From positions 1 through 49,334 of the forward strand of contig JBEKKU010000003.1 in assembly GCA_050010575.1 (NCBI GenBank): a stretch of DNA of 49,334 nt. The letters run 5' to 3'. Both the position numbers and the translations under genes were made by a program. This document shows positions 26,738 to 35,168 of the stretch, piece by piece. Positions within the stretch are counted from its first letter, which is position 1; each line of letters begins with the position of its first letter. This stretch comes from Palsa-1188 sp050010575. GTDB lineage: Bacteria > Bacillota > DSM-12270 > Thermacetogeniales > Thermacetogeniaceae. Under the pieces are notes generated by a model, which had not been told where the DNA came from, searched no databases, and was given only the letters and a program-made list of their open reading frames with translations.

Positions 26738-26766
26738 TTGATTTCCAATCATGATTGAATTATACT
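26738..26766 (+). promoter_or_regulatory. Promoter with palindrome in the spacer, for the gene at 26828
   Basis: TTGATT (26738-26743), a 17-base spacer and TATACT (26761-26766). The spacer holds a perfect 12-base palindrome, CAATCATGATTG (26747-26758), a candidate operator. It lies in the divergent space between the ATPase and the small gene. Confidence 0.6.
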
Positions 26767-26827
26767 ATTATTGTATCGTTAACTGTCCTTTAGTGTAAAG
26801 TTATAACATAATAAGGAGGGTCGACAT

Positions 26828-27100
26828 ATGTTTAAGGGTGAATTGGGACAAGCTCTCGGGCCTTGGGGTTTGCTGGCGGTAGGTGTTATAGCCGGTGTCA
26901 TGGCGTCTCCGTTGCTTCGCAAGGGTGCTCGTCGCCTGGCAGTCCTGGCTACATGCGGGGTTCTCAGCATCGCAGATGAGGTCAAGAAGGCCACTGACGA
27001 GGTTAAAAAAGTAGCTGTTGAAGCCAAGGGCGAACTGAATAAATTAGTCGACGAAGCCAGAACTGTGGGCACTGAAGGCGCCGCAACCGTAGAAGATTAG
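26828..27100 (+). CDS. Small DUF5132-like single-span protein
   Basis: 90 aa. A Gly-rich hydrophobic span at about 12-28 (LLAVGVIAGVMASPLL), a basic patch (RKGARR), then a long amphipathic helix with repeated DEVKKA/DEVKKVA units. The pattern fits the DUF5132 family as I remember it. A very strong AAGGAGG site and a good promoter suggest high expression. It is divergent from the giant ATPase gene and similar in plan to the small protein at 21617, so it may be an accessory of the pump. Confidence 0.72.
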   Translation: MFKGELGQALGPWGLLAVGVIAGVMASPLLRKGARRLAVLATCGVLSIADEVKKATDEVKKVAVEAKGELNKLVDEARTVGTEGAATVED

Positions 27101-27121
27101 TTTTTTTGACTCAACCATTAA

Positions 27122-27817
27122 TCAGGCACAGTAATCTGTTTCCAAATTCATGAGCACATCGGTTGTTTGATCCTGGGACAGGTCGTCATAGAGCGCCCAG
27201 AGCTGTACAGCCACTTGAATAGAAATCGCTTTGAAGAGACGCTTCTGCATGTTAACCCTGACGCCCTCAACCGCCCAGGTTAGCTCTTGCAGGCAGCGTT
27301 TTTCTTCTTCTTGGGGCGTGGTTCCCAGCATGCGCCATAGCAGCTTGCCCGGTTTCAACTTGCGGACCGGCCAGGCGCAATCGCTGACTGCCCGGTTCCA
27401 GACCAGGTGACAGGTTTCCATCAGGGTCTTGTTCAAAATCACTGTCTTCCGGCTCCAGGCCAACTGCTCGCCCAACAGCCTTGCCTGTACCTCAGGCGTT
27501 ATCCCCAGCCGTTCCTCGACCAACCGCAGCAGCACCGGCCGCTCTAAAACACCGGCTGTCAGACTGCTCAGTTCTAGCGACAGGTCAGCCAGGAACGCCT
27601 GCAGTTTATCCAGGCTTAACAGGGCCTGCTGTATACTGCTGGGCTCAATGCTCCCCTGCCACAACTGCTTCGCCAGCATCTCGCTGGATACCGCCGCGAA
27701 TAAGTTCTTCAGCCTGTCTTTGATGATCCCCCGGCACTCCGCTACCAGGTTGGCGGTTCCTTCTTCAAAGAGGTCATTCCGGGCTTCGATATCGAGTGGT
27801 ATAGACTGGTGTTTCAT
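27122..27817 (-). CDS. Helical hypothetical protein behind a PhoP-box-like array
   Basis: 231 aa, predicted all-helical and soluble. It has Leu-rich amphipathic segments, two conserved-looking Trp-containing stretches (LVWNRAVSDCAW, QLWALYDDLSQD) and few aromatic residues otherwise. No family recognised. The ATG has GGGGAGG nine bases upstream. Upstream are a TATAAT box and four to five TTAACA-like repeats at 11-bp spacing, suggesting phosphate-starvation control. It is convergent with the DUF5132-like gene, 21 bases apart. Confidence 0.75.
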   Translation of the reverse strand: MKHQSIPLDIEARNDLFEEGTANLVAECRGIIKDRLKNLFAAVSSEMLAKQLWQGSIEPSSIQQALLSLDKLQAFLADLSLELSSLTAGVLERPVLLRLVEERLGITPEVQARLLGEQLAWSRKTVILNKTLMETCHLVWNRAVSDCAWPVRKLKPGKLLWRMLGTTPQEEEKRCLQELTWAVEGVRVNMQKRLFKAISIQVAVQLWALYDDLSQDQTTDVLMNLETDYCA

Positions 27818-27857
27818 CTGTCACGCCTCCCCTCCGAACCCTTTGATCCCAATATGT

Positions 27858-27932
27858 ATTATAGAAGGCAAACATTAACCGCCTGTTAAGCAGTGTGTAT
27901 TTTATGTAAGGGTTATGTTAAGTTTCTATTAA
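27858..27932 (-). promoter_or_regulatory. Putative PhoP box and -10 element
   Basis: Read leftward: TTAATA (27932), TTAACA (27921), CTTACA (27910) and TACACA (27899), each exactly 11 bp apart, then TTAACA (27889, 10 bp on). A TATAAT box follows at 27863-27858. Bacillus PhoP boxes are TT(A/T/C)ACA-type hexamers with about 5-bp spacers, so periodicity and sequence both match. Confidence 0.55.
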
Positions 27933-28328
27933 CTTTCTACCCCCTGCAGCGGGCATCAAATTTACGGCCATTATTTAATGCCTGAGCGTCAAGGGCATAG
28001 GCAAATCTGTTCCCGAGTATTTATATGGAAATAACTACAGCTGGAATCGATCTTCGCATCACCTTCATGCCATTAATGTCATTAATACTATAATCTATTA
28101 TTTAACATGACAAGCAGGATTATCCATACAGCCAACGAAATGATCTATTACCCTTAATACCTATCCAAATAGCTGGTGCAAAACGCCGCCGAGTATGCTC
28201 CACATATGTATACAAATTGAACCTTTAATTAAGGCAAAGGGAGGGAGGGAATTACGATAAGCTAACTGCGCTACTCCCGGTCCTACGTTTTTGCCTGAAA
28301 AAATCCTGGCACAAGGAGAGAAATCGAG
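27933..28328. other. AT-rich intergenic region before the papain-like gene
   Basis: About 400 bp of AT-rich, non-coding sequence between the PhoP-box-like array and the next plus-strand gene. It holds TTAAT/ATTAA-rich stretches (28060-28110) and the ribosome site AAGGAG. No ORF of quality, RNA gene or clear hairpin was seen. Confidence 0.5.
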
Positions 28329-29114
28329 ATGAGTCTATTCAAATTCGGCAAAAAACCTGCCACATACGACAAGCGAGACCTTCTGTTTGCGAATTACCGA
28401 ACGACGGCCGCCCTGCCGCCGCACCCCAAGCAATTCGGCCACGAGCGCCTGATCCCTGCCAAGGGCTGGGAAGTGCTGGGCAACGGCCCCGACGACACAG
28501 TTTCCCCGGGATTCCAAGGTGCGGGAGATTGCGTCTTTGCGGGCGGAGATCACGAAACGATGTTGTGGACTTCGGAAAGCGGCAATCCGGCCAAATTTAC
28601 CGGGGCCAACGCGATCTCGGATTACTCCGCCGTAACCGGCTACAAACCGAGCAACCCCAATTCCGATAATGGCACAGTAACTCAGAACGCACTGACCTAC
28701 AGGTGGAAGACCGGCCTGATCGATGCCGTTGGCAACCGGCACAAAATCGGAGCCTTTCTGGCGTTGGAGCCAGGCAACACCGACCAGCTTTATGAGGCCC
28801 TCTACCTCTTCGGCGTTGTGGGCATCGGCATCCAGTTTCCCAATTCGGCAATGGATCAGTTCAATGCCGGCAGGACTTGGAGCGTCGTGCACGGTGCACA
28901 GATCGCAGGTGGTCATTACGTACCGCTCGTCGCCAAGCGCACCTATCTTGAATGCGTTACCTGGGGCCGTACCCAGATGATGACACTGCAGTTCTTCAAG
29001 AAATACTGCGATGAGGCCTGGGCGATTCTCTCGCCGGAAATGCTCAAGGACGGCAAATCGCTGGAGGGCTTCGACCTCGATCAACTTTCCAATGACCTTA
29101 AAGCCCTGGGCTAG
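28329..29114 (+). CDS. Papain-like (C1-type) cysteine-protease-fold protein
   Basis: 261 aa, no signal peptide. A Cys in GFQGAGDCVFAG (about residue 69) occupies the place of the papain QG-C-W helix. A His in GGHYVPLVA (about 197) and a downstream TWGRTQMMTLQFFKKYCDEAW segment match the C1 layout, but the usual Asn is not obvious. It may be a protease or an inactive relative. Similar short proteins occur scattered in phages and environmental bacteria. Single gene ended by a hairpin at 29173. Confidence 0.65.
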   Translation: MSLFKFGKKPATYDKRDLLFANYRTTAALPPHPKQFGHERLIPAKGWEVLGNGPDDTVSPGFQGAGDCVFAGGDHETMLWTSESGNPAKFTGANAISDYSAVTGYKPSNPNSDNGTVTQNALTYRWKTGLIDAVGNRHKIGAFLALEPGNTDQLYEALYLFGVVGIGIQFPNSAMDQFNAGRTWSVVHGAQIAGGHYVPLVAKRTYLECVTWGRTQMMTLQFFKKYCDEAWAILSPEMLKDGKSLEGFDLDQLSNDLKALG

Positions 29115-29172
29115 AATCCGGGCATATTCGAAGCGTAAGCAATGGCGCACTTACGGGGCATACTAACATAAA

Positions 29173-29203
29173 GGGGGTTATCCGCAGTTGCCGGATAGCC
29201 CCC
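29173..29203 (+). terminator. Stem-loop downstream of the papain-like gene
   Basis: A 12-bp stem (GGGGGTTATCCG with CGGATAGCCCCC, one G-T pair) and 7-base loop, 60 bases after the stop. It lacks a T-run. Confidence 0.5.
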
Positions 29204-29252
29204 ACCCAGATCATCTTCCAATTAGCACATCTTGATAGCAGGCCTTTACTGT

Positions 29253-29741
29253 CTATTCGCTCTTCTTGTTCAAACCGGCGAACAGCTTGTTGCCCTCGAG
29301 GCTGATTATTACCAAAATAAAACCGCAGATGACGGTAACTATTTCAGCAATGAGATCCTTGCCGCCCAAGGAGAAGGTTAAGGCGATCGCCAGAAATATC
29401 GACGGTGCGTGATTGAGCCAGGTTTTTGCCAGGAGGATGAAATGCACCAGGCAGACTACAGCGGTAATCACACCAACATCGACCAACAGTGTCAGGGGAA
29501 CGCTCAGGCCGGCTTTGACCAGAAAGCCGACGCCCCAGACGTAGAGCAGGCCCCAGGCGCATCCTACTATGAAACTCAAGGCATAGTTGGGAAATTCTTT
29601 GGTATTGCCCCCGCCGTTGAAGTAAAGAGCTGCCGAGGCAAAAGCCATCCACAGAACACCCAGGTTGGACAACGGGAAGAACTGAAATATGCAGCAGAAA
29701 AGACCGAAGACCACGCCGACGATAATGCTAAGACTAACCAT
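29253..29741 (-). CDS. DUF1097-like membrane protein
   Basis: 162 aa, five or six hydrophobic helices, with NGGGNTKEFPNYALSF near residue 42-57 and a LLAKTWLNHAPSIFL segment, as in the DUF1097 family of small integral membrane proteins. Role unknown; some relatives are encoded next to transporters. GAGGGGG precedes the ATG. It is alone between the papain-like gene and the lipoate operon. Confidence 0.75.
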   Translation of the reverse strand: MVSLSIIVGVVFGLFCCIFQFFPLSNLGVLWMAFASAALYFNGGGNTKEFPNYALSFIVGCAWGLLYVWGVGFLVKAGLSVPLTLLVDVGVITAVVCLVHFILLAKTWLNHAPSIFLAIALTFSLGGKDLIAEIVTVICGFILVIISLEGNKLFAGLNKKSE

Positions 29742-30053
29742 CTAGCTATACCCCCTCAGTTGAATTAAGTTTTATAAGATGAAAACCGATAAAAAACTTG
29801 CTGCTAAATACTTTTTTCTGTGTACGTAGCACATACTTGCTAAAATTAGTGGCTTTGATCACCCCCATGCACGCAGCAGCGCACTGAACAGAATCAATAG
29901 TCTCCCTGAAATAGTTCCTTTAGAATCCTGTTGCGTTTGAACAGTCAGACTGATACCCAATACACATATTGTATTTGTCGAAGAACATCGTCGCAGACGC
30001 CAGCACTGGCCAGTTGCCGGGTCTTACAGGCAATGTTTTTCAGGGAGAGCTAA
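29742..30053. other. Intergenic space downstream of the lipoate operon
   Basis: About 310 bp with no gene. It contains the DUF1097 promoter side and a 10-base palindrome (ACTGGCCAGT near 30006). No convincing terminator for the long operon that ends at 30054 was found. Confidence 0.5.
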
Positions 30054-31043
30054 TCAGACCAGCTTGGAATCCAACCATCTATAAATCTCCTCGATATGCG
30101 TCCTGTTCCCGCCATTAGCGCCAATACCCCCTATTGCTTTTAGGATGGCATCCCTCCGGAAGGGAAGAGCTTTAAGCGCCGCCGCCAGGCTCTCGATCAG
30201 GTCGCCATCCAGGGCATCGGAGTAGATGACCGCGTCTGTGATCTTGCCGTCCTCGACGCTGAGCTGCAGATCGATCTCGCCCCAGACAAACCGGTGGCAA
30301 TATGAGATGTCAAACTCGGGTGTTTCTCCGTATCTCCATTCCCAGGACGCATGTTTACTATATAGTTGATCAAGCTCTCTATCGGCCCGATCAACTGCAT
30401 ATGCTTCGGGATGACCGCCATAGAAGGAGCTGTAGCTCTCCTCAAGGCTTCTGATTACGGCATCGACCGTGATCCCGGCCTGCAGGCCGGATAGGTTGAC
30501 CACTCTTGCCCGCACGGAATCCACGCCCTTAGAGGCGATCTTCTCTCTTGATACCTGCAGGTAGCGGGCCAGCCTGGTCAGGTCTGAATCGATCAGCAGC
30601 GTCCCATGATGTAATGCCGATTCGCCATGGAGATGAAATGCGCTGCCTGAAAACTTCTTGCCATCCACCGTGAGATCGTTGCGTCCGGAAAATTGCGCTC
30701 CGACCCCAAATTTATTGATTGCATGCAGGACTGTCTGCAGTTGTTTGTCCACATCGTATAAATTCTTGTCCGCAATAAAGGTAAAGTTCAAGTTTCCCAG
30801 ATCTTGAAAAACCGCTCCCCCACCGGATGTCCTGCGGGCCAGTTTGCCTCCCTCCAGCTCCAGCAGATCGCACCGGCACTCCCTCCAGGCATTCTGGTAC
30901 TTGCCGATCATCACCGTAACCTCGATCTGCCATAGGTACAAAATTACCTCATCTTTTGCCAGGTGATTGAGCAGGTATTCTTCCACGGCCATGTTATACC
31001 AGGGGTCGTAAGAAGCTGCGCGTACAATTTTTGCTTTCATCAC
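30054..31043 (-). CDS. lplA: Lipoate-protein ligase A, paralogue 1
   Basis: 329 aa, close to the length of E. coli LplA, with a C-terminal accessory domain. Motifs: YNMAVEEYLL, RRTSGGGAVFQD (substrate loop), the catalytic lysine in DGKKFSGSAF, and HHGTLLIDSD. It activates lipoate with ATP and attaches it to lipoyl-domain lysines. It is the last gene of the long lipoate/acetoin operon, 27 bases behind lipA. GTG start at 31043 or ATG at 31040, both behind GAGGGGG. Confidence 0.9.
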   Translation of the reverse strand: MMKAKIVRAASYDPWYNMAVEEYLLNHLAKDEVILYLWQIEVTVMIGKYQNAWRECRCDLLELEGGKLARRTSGGGAVFQDLGNLNFTFIADKNLYDVDKQLQTVLHAINKFGVGAQFSGRNDLTVDGKKFSGSAFHLHGESALHHGTLLIDSDLTRLARYLQVSREKIASKGVDSVRARVVNLSGLQAGITVDAVIRSLEESYSSFYGGHPEAYAVDRADRELDQLYSKHASWEWRYGETPEFDISYCHRFVWGEIDLQLSVEDGKITDAVIYSDALDGDLIESLAAALKALPFRRDAILKAIGGIGANGGNRTHIEEIYRWLDSKLV

Positions 31044-31070
31044 ACGTCATTGCCCCCTCACGGTGGAACG

Positions 31071-31961
31071 TCAACTGACGGTTTCTTTTCTCCCTTGGTT
31101 CCTATCATCACAATGATGCCAGAGCTGCTGAGCGCGATACGAACTGCGCACTAGGGGGCCGGATTCCACGTGCAAAAAGCCGATCTGAAGCGCTCTTTCT
31201 TTGAAGGCGTCAAACTCCTCAGGAGGCACAAACCGCCTGATTGGCAGGTGCTGCGGCGAGGGCCGCAGGTACTGGCCAACGGTCAGGACATCACACCCTG
31301 CATGGCGCAGATCCTCCATCACCGCCACTACCTCGTAGAACTTCTCGCCAAGCCCCACCATCAGGCCGGACTTCGTATAGATGCCAGGCGCCTTTTCTTT
31401 GACATACTTTAATAAGTCGAGGCTGCGCCGATAATTAGCGCCAGGGCGCACAACGGTGTAAAGGCGTTCCACGGTCTCGATGTTATGGTTGAAAACATCC
31501 GGATTTGCCGTAATAACTATATCAATGGAACGCTCAACTCCTTGAAAATCGGGAGTCAATACCTCGATCGTCGCCTCGGGCAGCCATCGGCGTACGGCCT
31601 GGATGGTGGCTGCAAAATGCCCGGCGCCCCCATCGGGCAGATCATCCCGGGTAACGGAAGTGACCACGACATGTCGCAGTTCTAAAGCCGCAGCCACCCG
31701 GGCCAGTTTTTCCGGTTCGCCAGGGTCGGAAGGCAGAGGCACACCCTTAGTAACTGCGCAGAACCTGCAGTTTCTGGTGCAGCGGTCGCCGAGAATCAGG
31801 AAGGTCGCGGTGCCGGCAGCCAGGCACTCGCCCTGGTTTGGGCACATGGCGCTCTCGCAGATGGTGTGAAGATCATACCGGTTAAGGATCTCTTCGGTGG
31901 CGATCATTTTCCCTACCGGTGGCAATTTTTTGTGCAGCCAGCTCGGAAAGTGTGAAGCCAT
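31071..31961 (-). CDS. lipA: Lipoyl synthase (LipA)
   Basis: 296 aa radical SAM enzyme that inserts two sulfurs into octanoyl-lysine. It has the auxiliary cluster cysteines C35, C40 and C46 (CESAMCPNQGEC), the radical SAM cysteines C61, C65 and C68 (CTRNCRFC), and the C-terminal RSSYRA serine that ligates the auxiliary cluster. Complete and apparently active. GAGGAGGAG precedes the ATG. Notably it shares an operon with a second, unrelated lipoyl-synthase-like pair upstream. Confidence 0.95.
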   Translation of the reverse strand: MASHFPSWLHKKLPPVGKMIATEEILNRYDLHTICESAMCPNQGECLAAGTATFLILGDRCTRNCRFCAVTKGVPLPSDPGEPEKLARVAAALELRHVVVTSVTRDDLPDGGAGHFAATIQAVRRWLPEATIEVLTPDFQGVERSIDIVITANPDVFNHNIETVERLYTVVRPGANYRRSLDLLKYVKEKAPGIYTKSGLMVGLGEKFYEVVAVMEDLRHAGCDVLTVGQYLRPSPQHLPIRRFVPPEEFDAFKERALQIGFLHVESGPLVRSSYRAQQLWHHCDDRNQGRKETVS

Positions 31962-32036
31962 TCTATCTCCTCCTCGCCCAAGCAGTTACTCTTTCAGCGG
32001 CTCACTGGCCAGATCCCTCTCGCCATGTATCCAGTC

Positions 32037-33011
32037 CTAATGCGCAGTACAGACTTCCGGCGCCGCCGCGGCCAGTCCGGCCAGGCTGCAGCACTCCTCG
32101 GTAAAGCAGGCTGCCAGCCCCCGCCTCCGGGCGTAAAGCACTGTTGACTCATCCGGGTAGGCGATGGCGTCGACGCCGCAGTCCACCGCCAGCTTTTCGA
32201 TGGCCCGTTTATAGGCGCCCGGTGGCCGGGCACAACCCAGGGTCAGAGGAGCATCCGGATTCAGGAGGCGCCCCGTCCCGATCACGCAGGCAACCTCTTC
32301 AACCGGCGGTGGCGCCGTCCCGTTCATCCCGGTTCCGCTCAGCGGCGACAGGATAACCAGCACCAGTGCCTGCGGGCTCGCCTGCCGGATCATCTCCAGG
32401 GCGTTCAGCTCACCGCGGATGGTTCCGTAATGCAGCCCGATGACCAGGTGCGGGGCAATGTTCAGGCCAGCCTCACGGCAGTTCAGCATCGCTTCCAGAT
32501 AGTGATGCGGCTTCCGGTCGAGGTGGTAGACCTCCCGGATGGTATCCTCATCCCCGATCACATCGAGCAATACCTGGTCGACGCCTGCTTCCTTGAGGGC
32601 GCCGGCTGTCGACCGGCTGATCAGCCCACTGTGCACCAGCACCCGCAGGCCCAACTCACGCGCCCGCTTCAGGGTTCCGGCAAAGGGGAGCAGCGGCACC
32701 TCTCCGGCGGCATCGGCCCCGCCGCTGACCAGGATCCCCCGGCACCCCTGCGCCGCCAGCCGTTCCACCTGCCGGCGCAGCGCCTCCGGAGTGGAAGCCG
32801 GGATCATCGTCTCCAGCAACTTCCCCCGGCAATGGGCGCAGTTGCAGGCACAGGCCGTGCCGGTCACGCTCAGGTTGACGAAAGAACGAGCATGATTGGC
32901 GTAAAACCGGTTCTGGTAGTGCTTGGCTCCGGGGGCGGCGAACACGATCTTTGGCTGATGGGCCGCCCGGACCTGCCAGGCCTGCTCCAGGATCTCGCTA
33001 AGCTTCGACAT
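32037..33011 (-). CDS. Biotin-synthase-like radical SAM protein, candidate LipS subunit
   Basis: 324 aa. The radical SAM CxxxCxxC is C54, C58, C61 (CACNCAHC), preceded by VFAAPGAKHY and followed by LLETMIPASTPEAL, the pattern of the biotin synthase homologue family that I recall as COG1856. It has a cysteine-rich C-terminus (CFTEECCS). In Thermococcus a two-protein lipoyl synthase, LipS1/LipS2, belongs to such families; the neighbours here (lipA, three ligases, lipoyl proteins) fit. The ATG at 33011 behind GATGGAG is preferred; it overlaps the upstream radical SAM gene by 14 bases. Confidence 0.78.
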   Translation of the reverse strand: MSKLSEILEQAWQVRAAHQPKIVFAAPGAKHYQNRFYANHARSFVNLSVTGTACACNCAHCRGKLLETMIPASTPEALRRQVERLAAQGCRGILVSGGADAAGEVPLLPFAGTLKRARELGLRVLVHSGLISRSTAGALKEAGVDQVLLDVIGDEDTIREVYHLDRKPHHYLEAMLNCREAGLNIAPHLVIGLHYGTIRGELNALEMIRQASPQALVLVILSPLSGTGMNGTAPPPVEEVACVIGTGRLLNPDAPLTLGCARPPGAYKRAIEKLAVDCGVDAIAYPDESTVLYARRRGLAACFTEECCSLAGLAAAAPEVCTAH

Positions 33012-34047
33012 ATGAGTTCGCTCCATCCCAGATCTGCTCGCCGATCTCCTCTATATCATCCGGTTCCGGTACAAAGGGATAGTTCCGCAACGGTTCGCTG
33101 GCCCTTTCATTCCCGAACGGCCGGTTGCAGGCCGGTTGTCCGTCCTCACCGGGACAGCCGGAGGTTATGAAGGCCAACCCGCTCTGCACGTAAGGCTCGA
33201 TCTCCAGGCCGAAACCAGTGATCTGACCGGCGGTGTTGTATTCCAGGCAGCCCTCGTCGATGATTCCCTCGTTGATCAGGTAGCGGGCCAATTGCAACCG
33301 CCGGTACTGCCCCATATCCGGGCGTCTCCAATCCTCCAGCCGGCTGCCCGCCTCCGGAAAAAAGGAGAACAGGTGCGTCAAGGCACCCATCCGGTAGGCC
33401 CTGGCGATCACACCCGCCATCTCCTGCTCAGTCTCCCCCAGGCCGACGATCAGGTGCACGCCGACATGGTACTGGCCGAACAGATCCACCGCCTCGGCCA
33501 CCGTCTCCCAATACCGCTCCCACCGGTGTGGACCCTGTACTCCCCGGCCGCGGTGCAGTTCAAACAATTTCTCGGTGGCGGCGTCGATGGCAATGCCAAC
33601 CCGGTCAGCCCCGGCAGCCCTGATCAGCGCCAGGTCGCGTCCAGGCTTCATGGCAGTGGGAGTCAGCAGGGCACTGACCGGCACCGTCCCCTGATCCCTT
33701 AATTCTTTGATGATGATACAGGTATCAACCACGCTGCGGGGATGAGTGATCATGGAGATACACGCTCGCTTGAATGAATGCTGGCTGGTCCGTAGCTTGC
33801 CCAGGATCTCCTCCAGGGGGAAGATCGGCCACTTGACGCGAATGAAGGTGCGAGCAGCGGTCACATCCCGGTTGCAGGCCAGACCACAGTAGCTGCAGGT
33901 GGCCCGGCAGCCGTTCTGGTAGACAAGCAGTAGATTGAGACAGGTGCATTTCGTCCGGCGTAGAAACCGGCCCGAGGCCAGGCCCAGGCTCATTGCCCCG
34001 GCCATGCTGGTTTGAACGTATGACGGGCTTTCCTGTACTTTTTGCAT
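32998..34047 (-). CDS. Biotin-synthase-related radical SAM protein, candidate LipS partner
   Basis: 349 aa. Radical SAM cysteines C47, C51, C54 (CRATCSYC) and two further N-terminal cysteines (KCTC at 34 and 36), plus C-terminal cysteines (SGCPGEDGQPAC) that could bind an auxiliary cluster. It resembles the biotin synthase-related family (COG2516, from memory) that includes one of the archaeal LipS proteins. GGGAGG lies 8 bases before the ATG. It is translationally overlapped with the other radical SAM gene, which argues for a heteromeric enzyme or two-step pathway. Confidence 0.78.
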   Translation of the reverse strand: MQKVQESPSYVQTSMAGAMSLGLASGRFLRRTKCTCLNLLLVYQNGCRATCSYCGLACNRDVTAARTFIRVKWPIFPLEEILGKLRTSQHSFKRACISMITHPRSVVDTCIIIKELRDQGTVPVSALLTPTAMKPGRDLALIRAAGADRVGIAIDAATEKLFELHRGRGVQGPHRWERYWETVAEAVDLFGQYHVGVHLIVGLGETEQEMAGVIARAYRMGALTHLFSFFPEAGSRLEDWRRPDMGQYRRLQLARYLINEGIIDEGCLEYNTAGQITGFGLEIEPYVQSGLAFITSGCPGEDGQPACNRPFGNERASEPLRNYPFVPEPDDIEEIGEQIWDGANSYVEA

Positions 34048-34052
34048 GGCAA

Positions 34053-35168
34053 CTACCTCCCAGCGGATGATTCAGCCGTTTTAAAGCTTTGCTCCCGTCC
34101 CCTGCCTGTAGGGTAAACAGCGGTCTGCAGGGCATAGAAAAAGTCATCCGGTGTGATTCCGGGGATCCTCACCTGGTGGGCGTTAAAAAAACCGCGCACG
34201 GTTTGCAGAAGATCGCCGGGTTCGCAAGAAGCATTTTTGAGAGCAGCTTCGAGGTCGAGGATGCTCCGCTCCGGATAGGCGAAGAAATCGCCGGTGATGA
34301 AAGCGTACCTGATGCGACGGCGGGTCCGGTCAAGCGTGAGCGTCACCCGGATCAGGCCACCCGGGGTTTTATAATCCACCGTGCTCAGGCTGCTGTCCTG
34401 GAGCTGCCGGGTCCCCCAGATCCAGTCACCGGACTGGAACAGAGGCAATTCCTGCTCCAACAGCTTCTTTTCCTGTTCCGTGAGTGCCCCCGCTTCCAGC
34501 CTGATACCCAGGACTGAGGCAAACCCCACCGCCATCGCCTGTTTGATGGCAGGCATTGAAGGCAGAGAACCCAGCACCTCTCGCAGGGAGACCACCCTCT
34601 CTTTAAAGCTCTGCACCTGTTTGTCATCCAGCTTGGCGATCGGCAACCTGAGGCACCTGATCATGGTCTCCACATCAAAATCGTTGAGCACCGTGCCGTG
34701 ATAGATCAGAGCATTGCCGGCCTCGGCCCCGCCGGTGCCGGAGATCTTGCGGCCTTCCACCTCGATATCGTTCTTGGGACGAAACCTGGCCGCCACTCCC
34801 AGCCTGGCCAACCCGGCTACAGCCCCCTCACAGAGCAGACGGTACATATCGTCAAGCCGGCCGGGGATGCCCGGGGTATCTTTGCAGGCAACAAGTTCCC
34901 AGCCCAATACCCCCTCATCCACATAGATCGCCCCGCCGCCGGAAACACGCCGGTTGATCTCGATCCCGTGATGGAGGCAGTAGTCCTCCTCCACCTCCAG
35001 CGGCACCGACTGGTGATAGCCGACCAGGGCGCTGGGCGTGAACTCCAGAAAATGCAACGTATTCGGTATCAAACCACGGCTGCGGGCGGTCAGGATCACC
35101 CGCTCCAGCGCCATGTTGTATGCTGCCGGCTGGGTACCGGTGTCCAGCAGGCGCCAGGCATCGCTCAT
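34053..35168 (-). CDS. Lipoate-protein ligase A family protein, paralogue 2
   Basis: 371 aa, longer than usual. It has YNMALERVIL, RRVSGGGAIYVDEG, the catalytic lysine in EGRKISGTGG, YHGTVLNDFD, and a C-terminal domain of LplB-like accessory type (WIWGTRQLQ, then GGLIRVTLTLD). Start overlaps the stop of the GcvH-like gene as ATGA, so the ligase is coupled to that carrier, which is its most likely substrate. It could use lipoate or octanoate. Confidence 0.87.
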   Translation of the reverse strand: MSDAWRLLDTGTQPAAYNMALERVILTARSRGLIPNTLHFLEFTPSALVGYHQSVPLEVEEDYCLHHGIEINRRVSGGGAIYVDEGVLGWELVACKDTPGIPGRLDDMYRLLCEGAVAGLARLGVAARFRPKNDIEVEGRKISGTGGAEAGNALIYHGTVLNDFDVETMIRCLRLPIAKLDDKQVQSFKERVVSLREVLGSLPSMPAIKQAMAVGFASVLGIRLEAGALTEQEKKLLEQELPLFQSGDWIWGTRQLQDSSLSTVDYKTPGGLIRVTLTLDRTRRRIRYAFITGDFFAYPERSILDLEAALKNASCEPGDLLQTVRGFFNAHQVRIPGITPDDFFYALQTAVYPTGRGREQSFKTAESSAGR

